This document shows positions 8,920 to 17,732 of a DNA stretch of 32,705 nt, piece after piece. A program made the position numbers and the translations under genes. Source of the DNA: Thermotogaceae bacterium (GTDB taxonomy: Bacteria; Thermotogota; Thermotogae; MWEM01); NCBI GenBank assembly GCA_012744415.1, contig JAAYCF010000247.1:1-32705 (forward strand), given 5' to 3'. A model generated the notes under the pieces. The model did no database searches. It saw only the letters and a program-made list of their open reading frames with translations, and was not told the DNA's origin. Within the stretch, counting starts at the first letter, position 1, and each line of letters starts with the position of its first letter.

Positions 8920-10173
8920 CTACGTGGCTTCTTTTGCCTCTCCTTTCTTAACAAAAAGCATGGCGGCAAATGCTAAGACAAACCCGCCCATAGAGAAAAT
9001 TATCATCGATTGATAACCGAAAAAGTCAATCAGCAAACCCACGATAGGCGGCGCGGAAACGGCTGCCAGCATCGAGAAAAAGTAGTATAAACCCGTTCTG
9101 CCGCCGACTTTTCCTTGATCGACCATGTCGACGACCATTGGCAATGAATTGATATTGATGCACGCCCAACCGAAGCCGCCGAAAATCAACGTAGCTTGAA
9201 TCAGCGTGAAATCGGTTAGCACGCTAATGATACCATTCATGATCAAAAGAATGACAATTCCCGCTAAAATTGTTTTTTTTCTACCGAATTTCGTGCCGAT
9301 GAATCCGGCTGGTATGGAAAAAATCATAAAAGTTAAGGAAAACAAACCTAATGCGAAGGAAGCTCGGCTCTCTTCGATTCCGAGGTGGAATTTACCATAG
9401 CTGGTGAAGAAGGTTTCGATTGCATTGAATCCGCAAAACCACAAAAAAATGGCGATTAAAAGCCAAAGTTCGCTCTTTTCCTTAGAAAAGAACAACTCTT
9501 TTAAGGCAACCCCGAGTTCTTTAAAGGCATCCGAAAACCCGATCCTTAACCCTTTCTTGGCCTTTTTATCAAGGGAATGGTCCACTTCGGCGGGCGGCTC
9601 TTTTACGAAGAGGAAAACGAGCAGACAGCTTACGACGAGAATGACTCCGCCGGCGATAAAGGGCAACCTCTTGTCGATATCGTAAATCTTGGATCCAACC
9701 AAGAAAGCCAATAAAGAACCTAAACCGCCCATAAAGTTCACAACCCCGTTCGCTTTACTGCGGGACTTGGAGGGGACTGTATCCGGCATTAACGCGATCA
9801 CGGGCGCGCGGAAGATCGCCATCGCGAGATTCATGACCAGAATCGTGGTGATCATCCATCCGATGTTGAGCGATTTCGCGAAGGGAATCAGCAGGAAGAA
9901 AACGGCGGCAATGGGTGCCCCCACCATAATAAAGGGCATCCGTCTCCCGATTTTTGTTCGCGTTTGATCGCTGAGAAACCCGATATAAGGTTGCAGGACG
10001 ATCGCCAGTATATTGTCGAAGGTCATAATGAATCCGACCAAAAAGGAACTCAGGCTGAACTCCTTTAGAAAGATGGGAATATAGGAATTATAAATCGACC
10101 ATAACAGAGAGATAGAAAAAAAACCGAAACCTAACCAAAACGTTTTGCGGTAGGAGAACGTGAACTTTTCCAT
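8920..10173 (-). CDS. MFS transporter, sugar (GPH/SLC45-like) type
   Basis: About 12 hydrophobic segments; SDQTRTKIGRRMPFIMVGAP motif typical of sucrose/GPH-like carriers. Confidence 0.85.
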   Translation of the reverse strand: MEKFTFSYRKTFWLGFGFFSISLLWSIYNSYIPIFLKEFSLSSFLVGFIMTFDNILAIVLQPYIGFLSDQTRTKIGRRMPFIMVGAPIAAVFFLLIPFAKSLNIGWMITTILVMNLAMAIFRAPVIALMPDTVPSKSRSKANGVVNFMGGLGSLLAFLVGSKIYDIDKRLPFIAGGVILVVSCLLVFLFVKEPPAEVDHSLDKKAKKGLRIGFSDAFKELGVALKELFFSKEKSELWLLIAIFLWFCGFNAIETFFTSYGKFHLGIEESRASFALGLFSLTFMIFSIPAGFIGTKFGRKKTILAGIVILLIMNGIISVLTDFTLIQATLIFGGFGWACININSLPMVVDMVDQGKVGGRTGLYYFFSMLAAVSAPPIVGLLIDFFGYQSMIIFSMGGFVLAFAAMLFVKKGEAKEAT

Positions 10174-10217
10174 AACCCAGCTCCTCTATCATAAGGTTTT
10201 CCTGCAATAGCAGTAAT

Positions 10218-11921
10218 TTATACTTCGTTAAGCGGTGATTGCATCTTGCGTGTAATATAGCCGATCAAGCGTTTACAGGCTTCCTCGAGAGGCAACGAAT
10301 CCAGTTCTTCCGTCGTCGGATCGATCCACAAGATATTAAGCACCCATCGGAAGATTTCGTAAAGGTTCGACAGGGGCGACGGGTTGTCACTCAAGGCGGA
10401 CCAATCCGTGACACAATCTTGATCAATGTTGGAAATGCGGCTCGCAAAGTCCCAATCATATTCCTGAGCGGTTAATACCACCGCTTCTACTGTTTTGTCC
10501 AAATCGAAAGGGAGGGCGGCCCGATACTCGACGAGCTCAAATAGAGAAAAACAGAAAGCCATCCATCGTGTGGACCGGGTGAGAGCAACATTCACGAGCA
10601 CGATTCCGCGATAGAGCTCTATCGGATCAGCATCGAAGTTTTCGAAAAGATCAACGATCCAGTCCAGGAAGATGGCATCTTCGTTCGAATCCATATCGAC
10701 CGTTCGCATTCGATTGGCAAGAATGTCTTGCATTCTTTCCTGGAGGTAGTCCGGAATTTCTTCATAAGCATCAGAAATGCCTAACAAAAAGCCTGAAAGA
10801 TCAAAATGATGTGAAACCGAGCTCCGTAGAAAAGGGGAGAAACGGTCAATATCTAAGGAATTTCTGAGCAATACCGGCTTGGAAAGGCTTAACAGTTCCC
10901 GGAAGTCTTCAGCAGAAACGAGCATCGTCGTCCACAAGAGATTCCATAGGATTCCGGGGTTCTCTTCGTCTTCTGAGCGGGCTTTCTTAAGGACGGTAAG
11001 GGATTCTGCGAAGAAGCCGAGCTTTCGATATAAAACCCCCAATTCGTTAAGGACAAGGATCGATTCAGGGTTTTGAGCCTGAGCTATTTTGAGATGGCTC
11101 AACGCGTCGAACGGTTTCGACAATCGCTGAAAAGCATAGGATAGGTTGTAATGCATTTGCACATCGTCCGGCGCGCGAGAAACACCTTGCGCGAGGATAT
11201 TCGCGGCTTGACCGTACTGCTGTCTGTCGTTATAGATGACACCTAAGCGCGCGTAAGGCGGAACGAAGTCTGCTCCAGCGCGGATGCACGCCCAATACTG
11301 CTCCTCCGCACGATCGTAATCGGCAGTTTTTAGATAGATTTCACCGATAGAGAACAAGGCGGGCAAAAAGTCGGGGGCTTCTTCTAAAATTTTTGTATAG
11401 ATTTCTATCGCGCTATCGACATCATCTTGCTCTTCCAACAAACGGCCCAATTCCATCGCGTAATACGGGTTTTTCGGGTTTTCAGAAACGATCTTCCGCA
11501 GTGTCGTCTCCGCCTGCCCGGGAAAGCCGGTATGATAGGTGTATAAAGAGTGATAGAAGTCATACCGCGCATCTGTTTTTTTGACCAACCGAGGAAAACG
11601 GGAGATGAAGGATTCGGTTTCCTCCAGAAGAAGCCGCGCCTCGCCGAAGTTTTTACTGTTCAACGCCGCTTTCAGGTTTTCATAGAGATAGAAGAGAAAA
11701 TAAGAGGCATAATAATCGAAGGACGCTTCTTCCGAGGTCCCCTCTTTTGCAGAGGAAACCTTGATCTGAGCGCGCAAACCTCTTAGAATCGCATCGGGAG
11801 GAATTTTGGAAGACTCTTTCAGCTCTACGAAATCTTCTATCAGCAAAGGCAAACGAAGAGGTAAGTTCATCGGTTTCGCTATTTCCGGTTTCAAAGAGAG
11901 ATAGACTAGGAAAGTTTTCAA
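10218..11921 (-). CDS. TPR-repeat protein
   Basis: Several tandem TPR-like helices (e.g. NPYYAMELGRLLEEQDDVDSAIEIYTKILEEAPDFLPALFSIGEIYLKTADYDRAEEQY), followed by about 230 aa of unrecognised C-terminal sequence. TTG start preceded by AAGGGGAAGACTG. Confidence 0.8.
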   Translation of the reverse strand: MKTFLVYLSLKPEIAKPMNLPLRLPLLIEDFVELKESSKIPPDAILRGLRAQIKVSSAKEGTSEEASFDYYASYFLFYLYENLKAALNSKNFGEARLLLEETESFISRFPRLVKKTDARYDFYHSLYTYHTGFPGQAETTLRKIVSENPKNPYYAMELGRLLEEQDDVDSAIEIYTKILEEAPDFLPALFSIGEIYLKTADYDRAEEQYWACIRAGADFVPPYARLGVIYNDRQQYGQAANILAQGVSRAPDDVQMHYNLSYAFQRLSKPFDALSHLKIAQAQNPESILVLNELGVLYRKLGFFAESLTVLKKARSEDEENPGILWNLLWTTMLVSAEDFRELLSLSKPVLLRNSLDIDRFSPFLRSSVSHHFDLSGFLLGISDAYEEIPDYLQERMQDILANRMRTVDMDSNEDAIFLDWIVDLFENFDADPIELYRGIVLVNVALTRSTRWMAFCFSLFELVEYRAALPFDLDKTVEAVVLTAQEYDWDFASRISNIDQDCVTDWSALSDNPSPLSNLYEIFRWVLNILWIDPTTEELDSLPLEEACKRLIGYITRKMQSPLNEV

Positions 11922-12178
11922 ACAGTCTTCCCCTTCTCGTATTCCTTTAATAATTGTTCCACCTCAATCATCGTCAACAATACGTGGCCGCTGTCCATCA
12001 GCAAAATCGACTTCGTTTCGTTTCCGTAAGTCAAATTGACGACCTTTCGCTCCTGGTCGGCGACCGTCTTCATCTTTTTCATTGCGGCATTCTCAGGTGA
12101 AAAAACCGCCTGGATGCGATCTTTCGTAACATAGGTGTCAGGGCCGAGGGAAATGAGAAGATCGGTCTCGTTGCTCAA
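11918..12178 (-). CDS. RemA/DUF370-family protein, divergent
   Basis: LISLGPDTYVTKDRIQAVFSPENAAMKKM...LTYGNETKSILLMDSGHVLLTMI aligns without gaps to B. subtilis RemA as recalled. TTG start after AAAGGAG. Confidence 0.8.
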   Translation of the reverse strand: MSNETDLLISLGPDTYVTKDRIQAVFSPENAAMKKMKTVADQERKVVNLTYGNETKSILLMDSGHVLLTMIEVEQLLKEYEKGKTV

Positions 12179-13173
12179 ATCTCGACTCCTTTAAGATATT
12201 TCGCCGCGTCTTCGGGGGGAGTCGGATTGATATAAAACCCGGAACCCCATTCGAATCCGGCCACCTTCGTCAAACGTGGCACGATCTCCAAGTGCCAGTG
12301 AAAGGATTGCTTTCCCTCCCCTGTCGTCGGGGCCGTGTGCAGGAGAAAATTATAGGGGGGATTATCCAGAGATTTGTAGATCCTTAAAAGCGATTTTTTC
12401 AAAACTGTCGCGAACTCCTGCACTTGCACTTCTCCAATTTCCCCGAAATCATGGGTGTGTTGCTTCGGCAAAATCCACGTCTCAAAAGGAAATCGGGAAG
12501 CATAGGGGTTAATCGAAATAAACAGATCCGTTTCCTCTACGATTCGCACGCTTTCCATCCGTTCTTGATAAATGATGTCGCAAAACACGCAACGTTCTTT
12601 GTACTGAAAATAGGTTTGTGCGCCGGACAACTCCTCTTGTACCCGTTTTGGTACGATAGGGGTGGCGATGATCTGTGAATGGGAGTGAGCGAGCGAAGCG
12701 CCCGCGTCCCTCTTATGGTTCTTAAAGATCAAGATGTACTTAATTCCCGGGTCTTTCGCTAACGCTTTATATCTCGCTTTGTAAGCCCATATCATTTCTT
12801 CGATCTGTTTTTCCTCGCAGGTGGCGATGGTGGCATTATGATCCGGTGTTTCTATCACGATCTCGTGGTAACCGAATCCGGTCATGGCGTCATACATCCC
12901 GTGTCCATACCGTTCCATCTTTAGGCCTGGCTCTAAGGCGGGAAACTTGTTCGGCACGACCCGAATCCACCAACCGGGGAGGTTGGGCTGGGATTCTTTA
13001 GGCCTGAAAGCGAGGATTTCCGGCGGGGTCGTGTACTCGTTCCCGTAATCGAAAGGGCAAAAGGCGCCTTTCGACTCTTCAGGCACTTTTCCGAAGTCCA
13101 TCGGCCTTTTCGCTCTTTCCGTGGCGATAATGACCCATCGGTTCGTGATCGGATCTTTTCTTAATTCTGGCAT
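12175..13173 (-). CDS. galT: Galactose-1-phosphate uridylyltransferase
   Basis: RKDPITNRWVIIATERAKRP, VVPNKFPAL, GASLAHSHSQIIATP, FHWHLEIVPR. Confidence 0.95.
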   Translation of the reverse strand: MPELRKDPITNRWVIIATERAKRPMDFGKVPEESKGAFCPFDYGNEYTTPPEILAFRPKESQPNLPGWWIRVVPNKFPALEPGLKMERYGHGMYDAMTGFGYHEIVIETPDHNATIATCEEKQIEEMIWAYKARYKALAKDPGIKYILIFKNHKRDAGASLAHSHSQIIATPIVPKRVQEELSGAQTYFQYKERCVFCDIIYQERMESVRIVEETDLFISINPYASRFPFETWILPKQHTHDFGEIGEVQVQEFATVLKKSLLRIYKSLDNPPYNFLLHTAPTTGEGKQSFHWHLEIVPRLTKVAGFEWGSGFYINPTPPEDAAKYLKGVEI

Positions 13174-13189
13174 GGGATTTGCCCCCTTT

Positions 13190-14671
13190 TTACAAAGAAC
13201 GCTTGTTATTGAGCCCTTCCGTGTAAATATAGATATATTCTTTCGCCGACCGTTCCCAAGAAAAATCGTCGGTCATGGCGTTTTTGACGAGTGTTCCCCA
13301 GTCTTCTTTTCGGCGGAAGAAGTATAGAGCGCGAAAGATGCTGAGGAGAAGTTCACTTTCACGGTACTCGCTGAATCCGAATCCGTTTCCGGTTTTCTCT
13401 TTTTCGTCGAACTCAGAGATCGAATCCGCCAACCCGCCCACGTAGTGGACGACCGGTATCGTTCCGAAACGCAGACTGAACATCTGACCCAAGCCGCAAG
13501 GTTCATAACGGGAAGGCATCAAGAAAATATCCGCTCCGGCGTAGATGAGATTGGCTAAATCGATATCGAATTTTAAGTTCGCCGAGACTTTTTTGGGGTT
13601 TTCGGCGGCCATCTCTTGTATGAGTTCCTCATACTCTGAGTCTCCGGTGCCAAGGACGACCAACTGAACGTCTTGCATCAAGAAAAACGGCGTGATTTTC
13701 GATAGAATATCCAAACCTTTTTGGGCGACCAATCTTGAGATTAAACCGAAAACAGGGATATCGGGGTTAATGTCCAACCCCAATCGTTCTTGAAGCAACC
13801 GTTTGTTCTGAGCTTTTCCCGATAAGTCAAGGGGGTTGAAGGAGTAGGGAACGAGATTCGTTTTTGCGGGATTGAAGGTGTCGTAGTCAATGCCGTTCAA
13901 GATCCCGTACAAAGCGTCGCTTCGAATATTTAAAACCCCTTCAAGTTTTTCTCCGTAGGCTTTCGTTTGTATCTCTTGAGCATACCGGGGGCTGACAGTG
14001 GTGACGATATCGGAAAACAGTATACCGCCTTTCATAAAATTGATTTCGCCATAAAACTCCAACGCATCGACATTAAATAGATAATGCGGCAATCCGGCCA
14101 CGTTGAGGTACATGCTGGCAAATTTGCCTTGATAACCGAGATTGTGGATAGTGTAAACGGTCAGCGCATTTTGAAAGATCGGCTCTTCACGTAGAAGAGT
14201 CTTGAGGTATACGGGGATGAGTCCCGATTGCCAATCGTGCGCGTGGATGATATCGTAGGGTTTCCCCAAAACCCGAACTGCTTCTAGAGCCCCGACGTTA
14301 AAAAAGATAGCCTGTTCCCCTTGGTCTTCATATCCATAGACCTGATCGCATGAGAAGAAGTGGTCGTTGCCGATAAAATACACGTTGACGTTTGAATCCG
14401 GCAGTCGTGAACGGTATAGCTGGACTTCCTGGATCGTTTGCATAAACGGTACGGGAAATGAGTTACCGATTTTTTCGACGGTATAACCGTAAGTTTTCGC
14501 GTTTTTTTGGACCAGTTTGTGGTATGGCATAAAAATATCTATGTCCATCGGTTGCGAACCGGAAAGAGAACCCTGACGCTCCAAATACTTCGGAAGGGAT
14601 CCCAAAACATCGGCCAGACCGCCAACTTTTACGAACGGAAAGACTTCATAGGACATCATCGCTACTCTCAT
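13190..14671 (-). CDS. glgA: Glycogen/starch synthase (GT5)
   Basis: VGGLADVLGSLPK, HAHDWQSGLIPVYLKT, TIHNLGYQG, GLISRLVAQKGLD, PSRYEPCGLGQMFSLRFGTIPVV. ATG at 14671 with AAGGGG; the ORF track uses an upstream GTG at 14680. Confidence 0.95.
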   Translation of the reverse strand: MRVAMMSYEVFPFVKVGGLADVLGSLPKYLERQGSLSGSQPMDIDIFMPYHKLVQKNAKTYGYTVEKIGNSFPVPFMQTIQEVQLYRSRLPDSNVNVYFIGNDHFFSCDQVYGYEDQGEQAIFFNVGALEAVRVLGKPYDIIHAHDWQSGLIPVYLKTLLREEPIFQNALTVYTIHNLGYQGKFASMYLNVAGLPHYLFNVDALEFYGEINFMKGGILFSDIVTTVSPRYAQEIQTKAYGEKLEGVLNIRSDALYGILNGIDYDTFNPAKTNLVPYSFNPLDLSGKAQNKRLLQERLGLDINPDIPVFGLISRLVAQKGLDILSKITPFFLMQDVQLVVLGTGDSEYEELIQEMAAENPKKVSANLKFDIDLANLIYAGADIFLMPSRYEPCGLGQMFSLRFGTIPVVHYVGGLADSISEFDEKEKTGNGFGFSEYRESELLLSIFRALYFFRRKEDWGTLVKNAMTDDFSWERSAKEYIYIYTEGLNNKRSL

Positions 14672-14684
14672 GGCGCTCACCCCT

Positions 14685-15308
14685 TTAATAGGCTTCTCGT
14701 TTCTTTAGATAATTGATCGGCACCCGAATTTTTTCCAAAATCTCTTTCACTTCGGATACGTTCTTCGAGTCTATTCTCAAATACACCTCTCGAAAGGCTT
14801 TACCGCCGGTCGTCGGGTTTTCTTTTTTGTAAGTCAAAATCGAGAGAATGTTGATATTATAAAACGCGAGGAGATCGACCAGCGTTTTCAGCTTTCCCGG
14901 CGTATCTTCCAATAATAACGATAGCGACATCCCCCCTTCGTCGAAGGCGGCGATCTGGGTGAAGGCCTCTAAGATTTCGAAGATCGTAATACACCCCATC
15001 AACCGTCGATGGTCATCTAAAACGGGGACGACCATCTCGTGGTTTTCCATTAAAAGCAACGCAACGTCTTCTAGCGTATCGTCTTCTTCTACGAAAAATT
15101 CGGGATTGCTGCTGTAATCGATCGCTTTTTCAGTTTTTTCAGCATCTTTGAAATCTTCGTAGTGAAGGATCCCAAGATAGAAACCGCGCTCATCGACAAC
15201 CGGAAGAGAGTTGACATCTTCGTTCAGGAAGAACTTTTTGACGTCTTTTGGGTGCATATCTCCGATTAATCTTGGCTTTTCACGGTTGTACCATTCTCTA
15301 ACGAACAC
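14685..15308 (-). CDS. CBS-pair plus ACT domain protein
   Basis: FVREWYNREKPRLI...VNSLPVVDERGFYLGILHYED; VVPVLDDHRRLMGCITIFEILEAF; ACT-like LEDTPGKLKTLVDLLAFYNINILSILTY. GTG at 15308 (MFVREW) preferred over the ORF start at 15365. Confidence 0.8.
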   Translation of the reverse strand: MFVREWYNREKPRLIGDMHPKDVKKFFLNEDVNSLPVVDERGFYLGILHYEDFKDAEKTEKAIDYSSNPEFFVEEDDTLEDVALLLMENHEMVVPVLDDHRRLMGCITIFEILEAFTQIAAFDEGGMSLSLLLEDTPGKLKTLVDLLAFYNINILSILTYKKENPTTGGKAFREVYLRIDSKNVSEVKEILEKIRVPINYLKKREAY

Positions 15309-15340
15309 ACCGAACACCCCCGTCAGATAGAGATTGTTTC

Positions 15341-15391
15341 GTACCCGTCGGTACCGGTCAGGCACCCGTTAGGCACGTGCTAGGTACGTGA
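15341..15391. repeat. Degenerate 10-11 bp tandem repeat in intergenic region
   Basis: Successive units gtacccgtcg / gtaccggtca / ggcacccgtt / aggcacgtgc / taggtacgtg. Confidence 0.45.
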
Positions 15392-15402
15392 GGCGATTTT
15401 CC

Positions 15403-16800
15403 TCAGGCGATTGCCGTCAGATACCTCATGATTCCTTTTGCTGCCGTTTTCCCCGCGCCCATCGCCTCGATGACCGTCGCGGCGCCGGTGACAATATCCC
15501 CGCCGGCGAAAACTCCCGGGACAGAGGTCATCAGCGTTTCGGGATCTACTTCTATGTATCCGTACCGATTCAGCCGAACCTCTTTGAATCCTTCGGAAAG
15601 GATGCGATGGGCAGATTGGCCGATCGCTTCTATCACACAGTCGCAATCGAGGGTTTCTTCTACGCCGGGGAGTGGAACGGGTTTTCGCCGTCCCGAAGCA
15701 TCCGGATCCCCCAAGCCCATTTTTTGTATTCGCGCTCCTGTTACGCGAAAGTCAGGTCCCGGAAGGTATGCGATCGGATTCGACAACCACATAAATCGAA
15801 TCCCTTCTTCTATCGCGTGATGGTATTCCTCCCATCTCGCTGGTAATTCCGTTTCGGTTCTACGGTAGACGATCGTTACGGTCTGTGCGCCCAGCCTCAT
15901 CGCGCTTCTCGCAGCATCCATAGCGACATTCCCGCCGCCGACTACGATCACGTGCTTTCCGATCGTGATCGGCGTGTCCGCGTAGGGAAAGCGAAAAGCC
16001 TTCATCAGATTAACCCGAGTCAAGAACTCGCTGGCGGAAAAGATACCGTTGAGGTTGGTCCCAGAAACACCCATGAACTTGGGCGCGCCCGCACCGATCC
16101 CCAAGAAGACCGCCCGATACTTTTGCCGTATTTCATCGAAGTAGATCGTTTTGCCGACGATCAAGTCGGTGCGGAGAGAAACGCCCAGCTGCCGGATCCC
16201 TTCGATTTCGGCCCGAACAATCTCTTTCGGCAATCGAAATTCCGGGATACCGTAGGTTAAGACGCCGCCAGGCGCATGCAACGCCTCGAATAGGTCAACC
16301 GCGTAACCGTTTTTTGCCAATTCTGAGGCAACTGTCAAACCCGCGGGTCCGGATCCGACAACCGCAATCTTTTCTGGTTTCGTCACTTCGATCGTCACGG
16401 GAGTGAAACCGGCTTTTCTCTTCCAATCAGCCGTGAAGCGTTCCAATCTGCCTATGGCAACCGGTTCAGAATCTTTTATCTTTCCGACGGTACAGCGTTC
16501 TTCGCATTGTTTCTCTTGCGGGCACACGCGCCCGCAAATGGCAGGGAGCTGATTGGTCGTGTACAAAATTTCCCAAGACCGCTCCAAATCTTTTTCCTGT
16601 ATCGCTTTGATAAAACCGGGAATATCGATGGCAACCGGACAACCCTGGATACACGGGGCGTTACGACATTGCAGACACCGGTCCGCTTCCGAGACGGCTT
16701 CCGTAAAAGTGTAACCGTCGTTTACCTCCAGAAAATCCTTCCGTCTGTCTTCCGGTGAGCGTTCGGTCAATTTCGTTTTTTGTTTGGAACGGTTCAGCAT
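15403..16800 (-). CDS. nfnB: NfnB/GltD-like NADPH-binding flavoprotein (large subunit of NADH-dependent ferredoxin:NADP+ oxidoreductase or sulfide dehydrogenase)
   Basis: N-terminal FeS motifs CLQCRNAPCIQGCP and CGRVCPQEKQCEERC; nucleotide-binding VVGSGPAGL and VVGGGNVAMDAARSA. Adjacent to an NfnA-like gene. Confidence 0.85.
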   Translation of the reverse strand: MLNRSKQKTKLTERSPEDRRKDFLEVNDGYTFTEAVSEADRCLQCRNAPCIQGCPVAIDIPGFIKAIQEKDLERSWEILYTTNQLPAICGRVCPQEKQCEERCTVGKIKDSEPVAIGRLERFTADWKRKAGFTPVTIEVTKPEKIAVVGSGPAGLTVASELAKNGYAVDLFEALHAPGGVLTYGIPEFRLPKEIVRAEIEGIRQLGVSLRTDLIVGKTIYFDEIRQKYRAVFLGIGAGAPKFMGVSGTNLNGIFSASEFLTRVNLMKAFRFPYADTPITIGKHVIVVGGGNVAMDAARSAMRLGAQTVTIVYRRTETELPARWEEYHHAIEEGIRFMWLSNPIAYLPGPDFRVTGARIQKMGLGDPDASGRRKPVPLPGVEETLDCDCVIEAIGQSAHRILSEGFKEVRLNRYGYIEVDPETLMTSVPGVFAGGDIVTGAATVIEAMGAGKTAAKGIMRYLTAIA

Positions 16801-16816
16801 AAACAGACTCTCCTTC

Positions 16817-17704
16817 TTATCGCGAATTTAACTGGTCTTCCAACCGACAATGGTGGTAGGAATCCGCTTCTTCGTTTTTAAACTGTTTCTGCCGGAGCAT
16901 GAGATTATCCCAGTCCACCAACCTGCCATCGAATTCAGGGCCATCGACGCAAGCGAAAAACACTTCATCCCCGACCAAGACGCGACATCCGCCACACATA
17001 CCTGTTCCATCTACCATGATCGGATTCAAAGAAGTCCATAACGGAAAATCCAGCTGCTTGGCGATCTCAGAGCACATCTTCATCATAATCGTCGGTCCAA
17101 CCGCCCAGCCGACATCATAGACGCCGCGATACGCGACGAGGTCTTTTATCGCATCCGTTACAAATCCCTTGTGCCCTTCGGACCCGTCGTCGGTACAAAG
17201 GGTCAGGTGATGGGAAATCTGTGCGAACTCGTCTTTCAAAATAAGCAAGGCGGTAGTGCGGGCGCCTAACACGACAGTCACTTCGTTACCAGCATGATAC
17301 AATTCGCGGGCGATCGGTAAGATTGCGGCGATACCGACACCGCCACCAATCACTAAAACCTTCTTTCCTTCGACGATCTCAGAAGGTTTTCCAAGAGGTC
17401 CGGCGAGATTCAAAACCGGATCTCCCGGTTTCAAAAGACTTAGTTTATGAGTCGACGTCCCGGCCACCTGGAAGATCAGGCGGACGGCTCTTTTTTCCGG
17501 TTCCGTTTGGGCGATCGTTAAAGGGATGCGCTCAGCCTCTTCGCCGCCTCTTATCATAACAAATTGACCGGCTTTCGCGTGTTTGGAAATCAAAGCCGCA
17601 GACCCCTCTTCAGTTGAAGAAACGATCGTCATATCAAAGATTTTGGGTGCGATTTCTCGAATTGTGAATACACTCTCTTGTGTCGGTTCTATCGCTGGTG
17701 TCAT
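16817..17704 (-). CDS. nfnA: NfnA-like FAD/NAD-binding [2Fe-2S] subunit
   Basis: FNR-like fold motifs AGQFVMIRGG, VLVIGGGVGIAAILPIAREL; C-terminal GTGMCGGCRVLVGDEVFFACVDGPEFDG cluster motif. Confidence 0.85.
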   Translation of the reverse strand: MTPAIEPTQESVFTIREIAPKIFDMTIVSSTEEGSAALISKHAKAGQFVMIRGGEEAERIPLTIAQTEPEKRAVRLIFQVAGTSTHKLSLLKPGDPVLNLAGPLGKPSEIVEGKKVLVIGGGVGIAAILPIARELYHAGNEVTVVLGARTTALLILKDEFAQISHHLTLCTDDGSEGHKGFVTDAIKDLVAYRGVYDVGWAVGPTIMMKMCSEIAKQLDFPLWTSLNPIMVDGTGMCGGCRVLVGDEVFFACVDGPEFDGRLVDWDNLMLRQKQFKNEEADSYHHCRLEDQLNSR

Positions 17705-17732
17705 CCTTTATCTCCTTATTGATCAGGGTGTG

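Noticed and set aside
15388-15846. + strand ORFs (152 and 130 aa) antisense to nfnB
   Set aside because: The opposite strand encodes a clear NfnB/GltD-like protein; these are complementary-frame artefacts.
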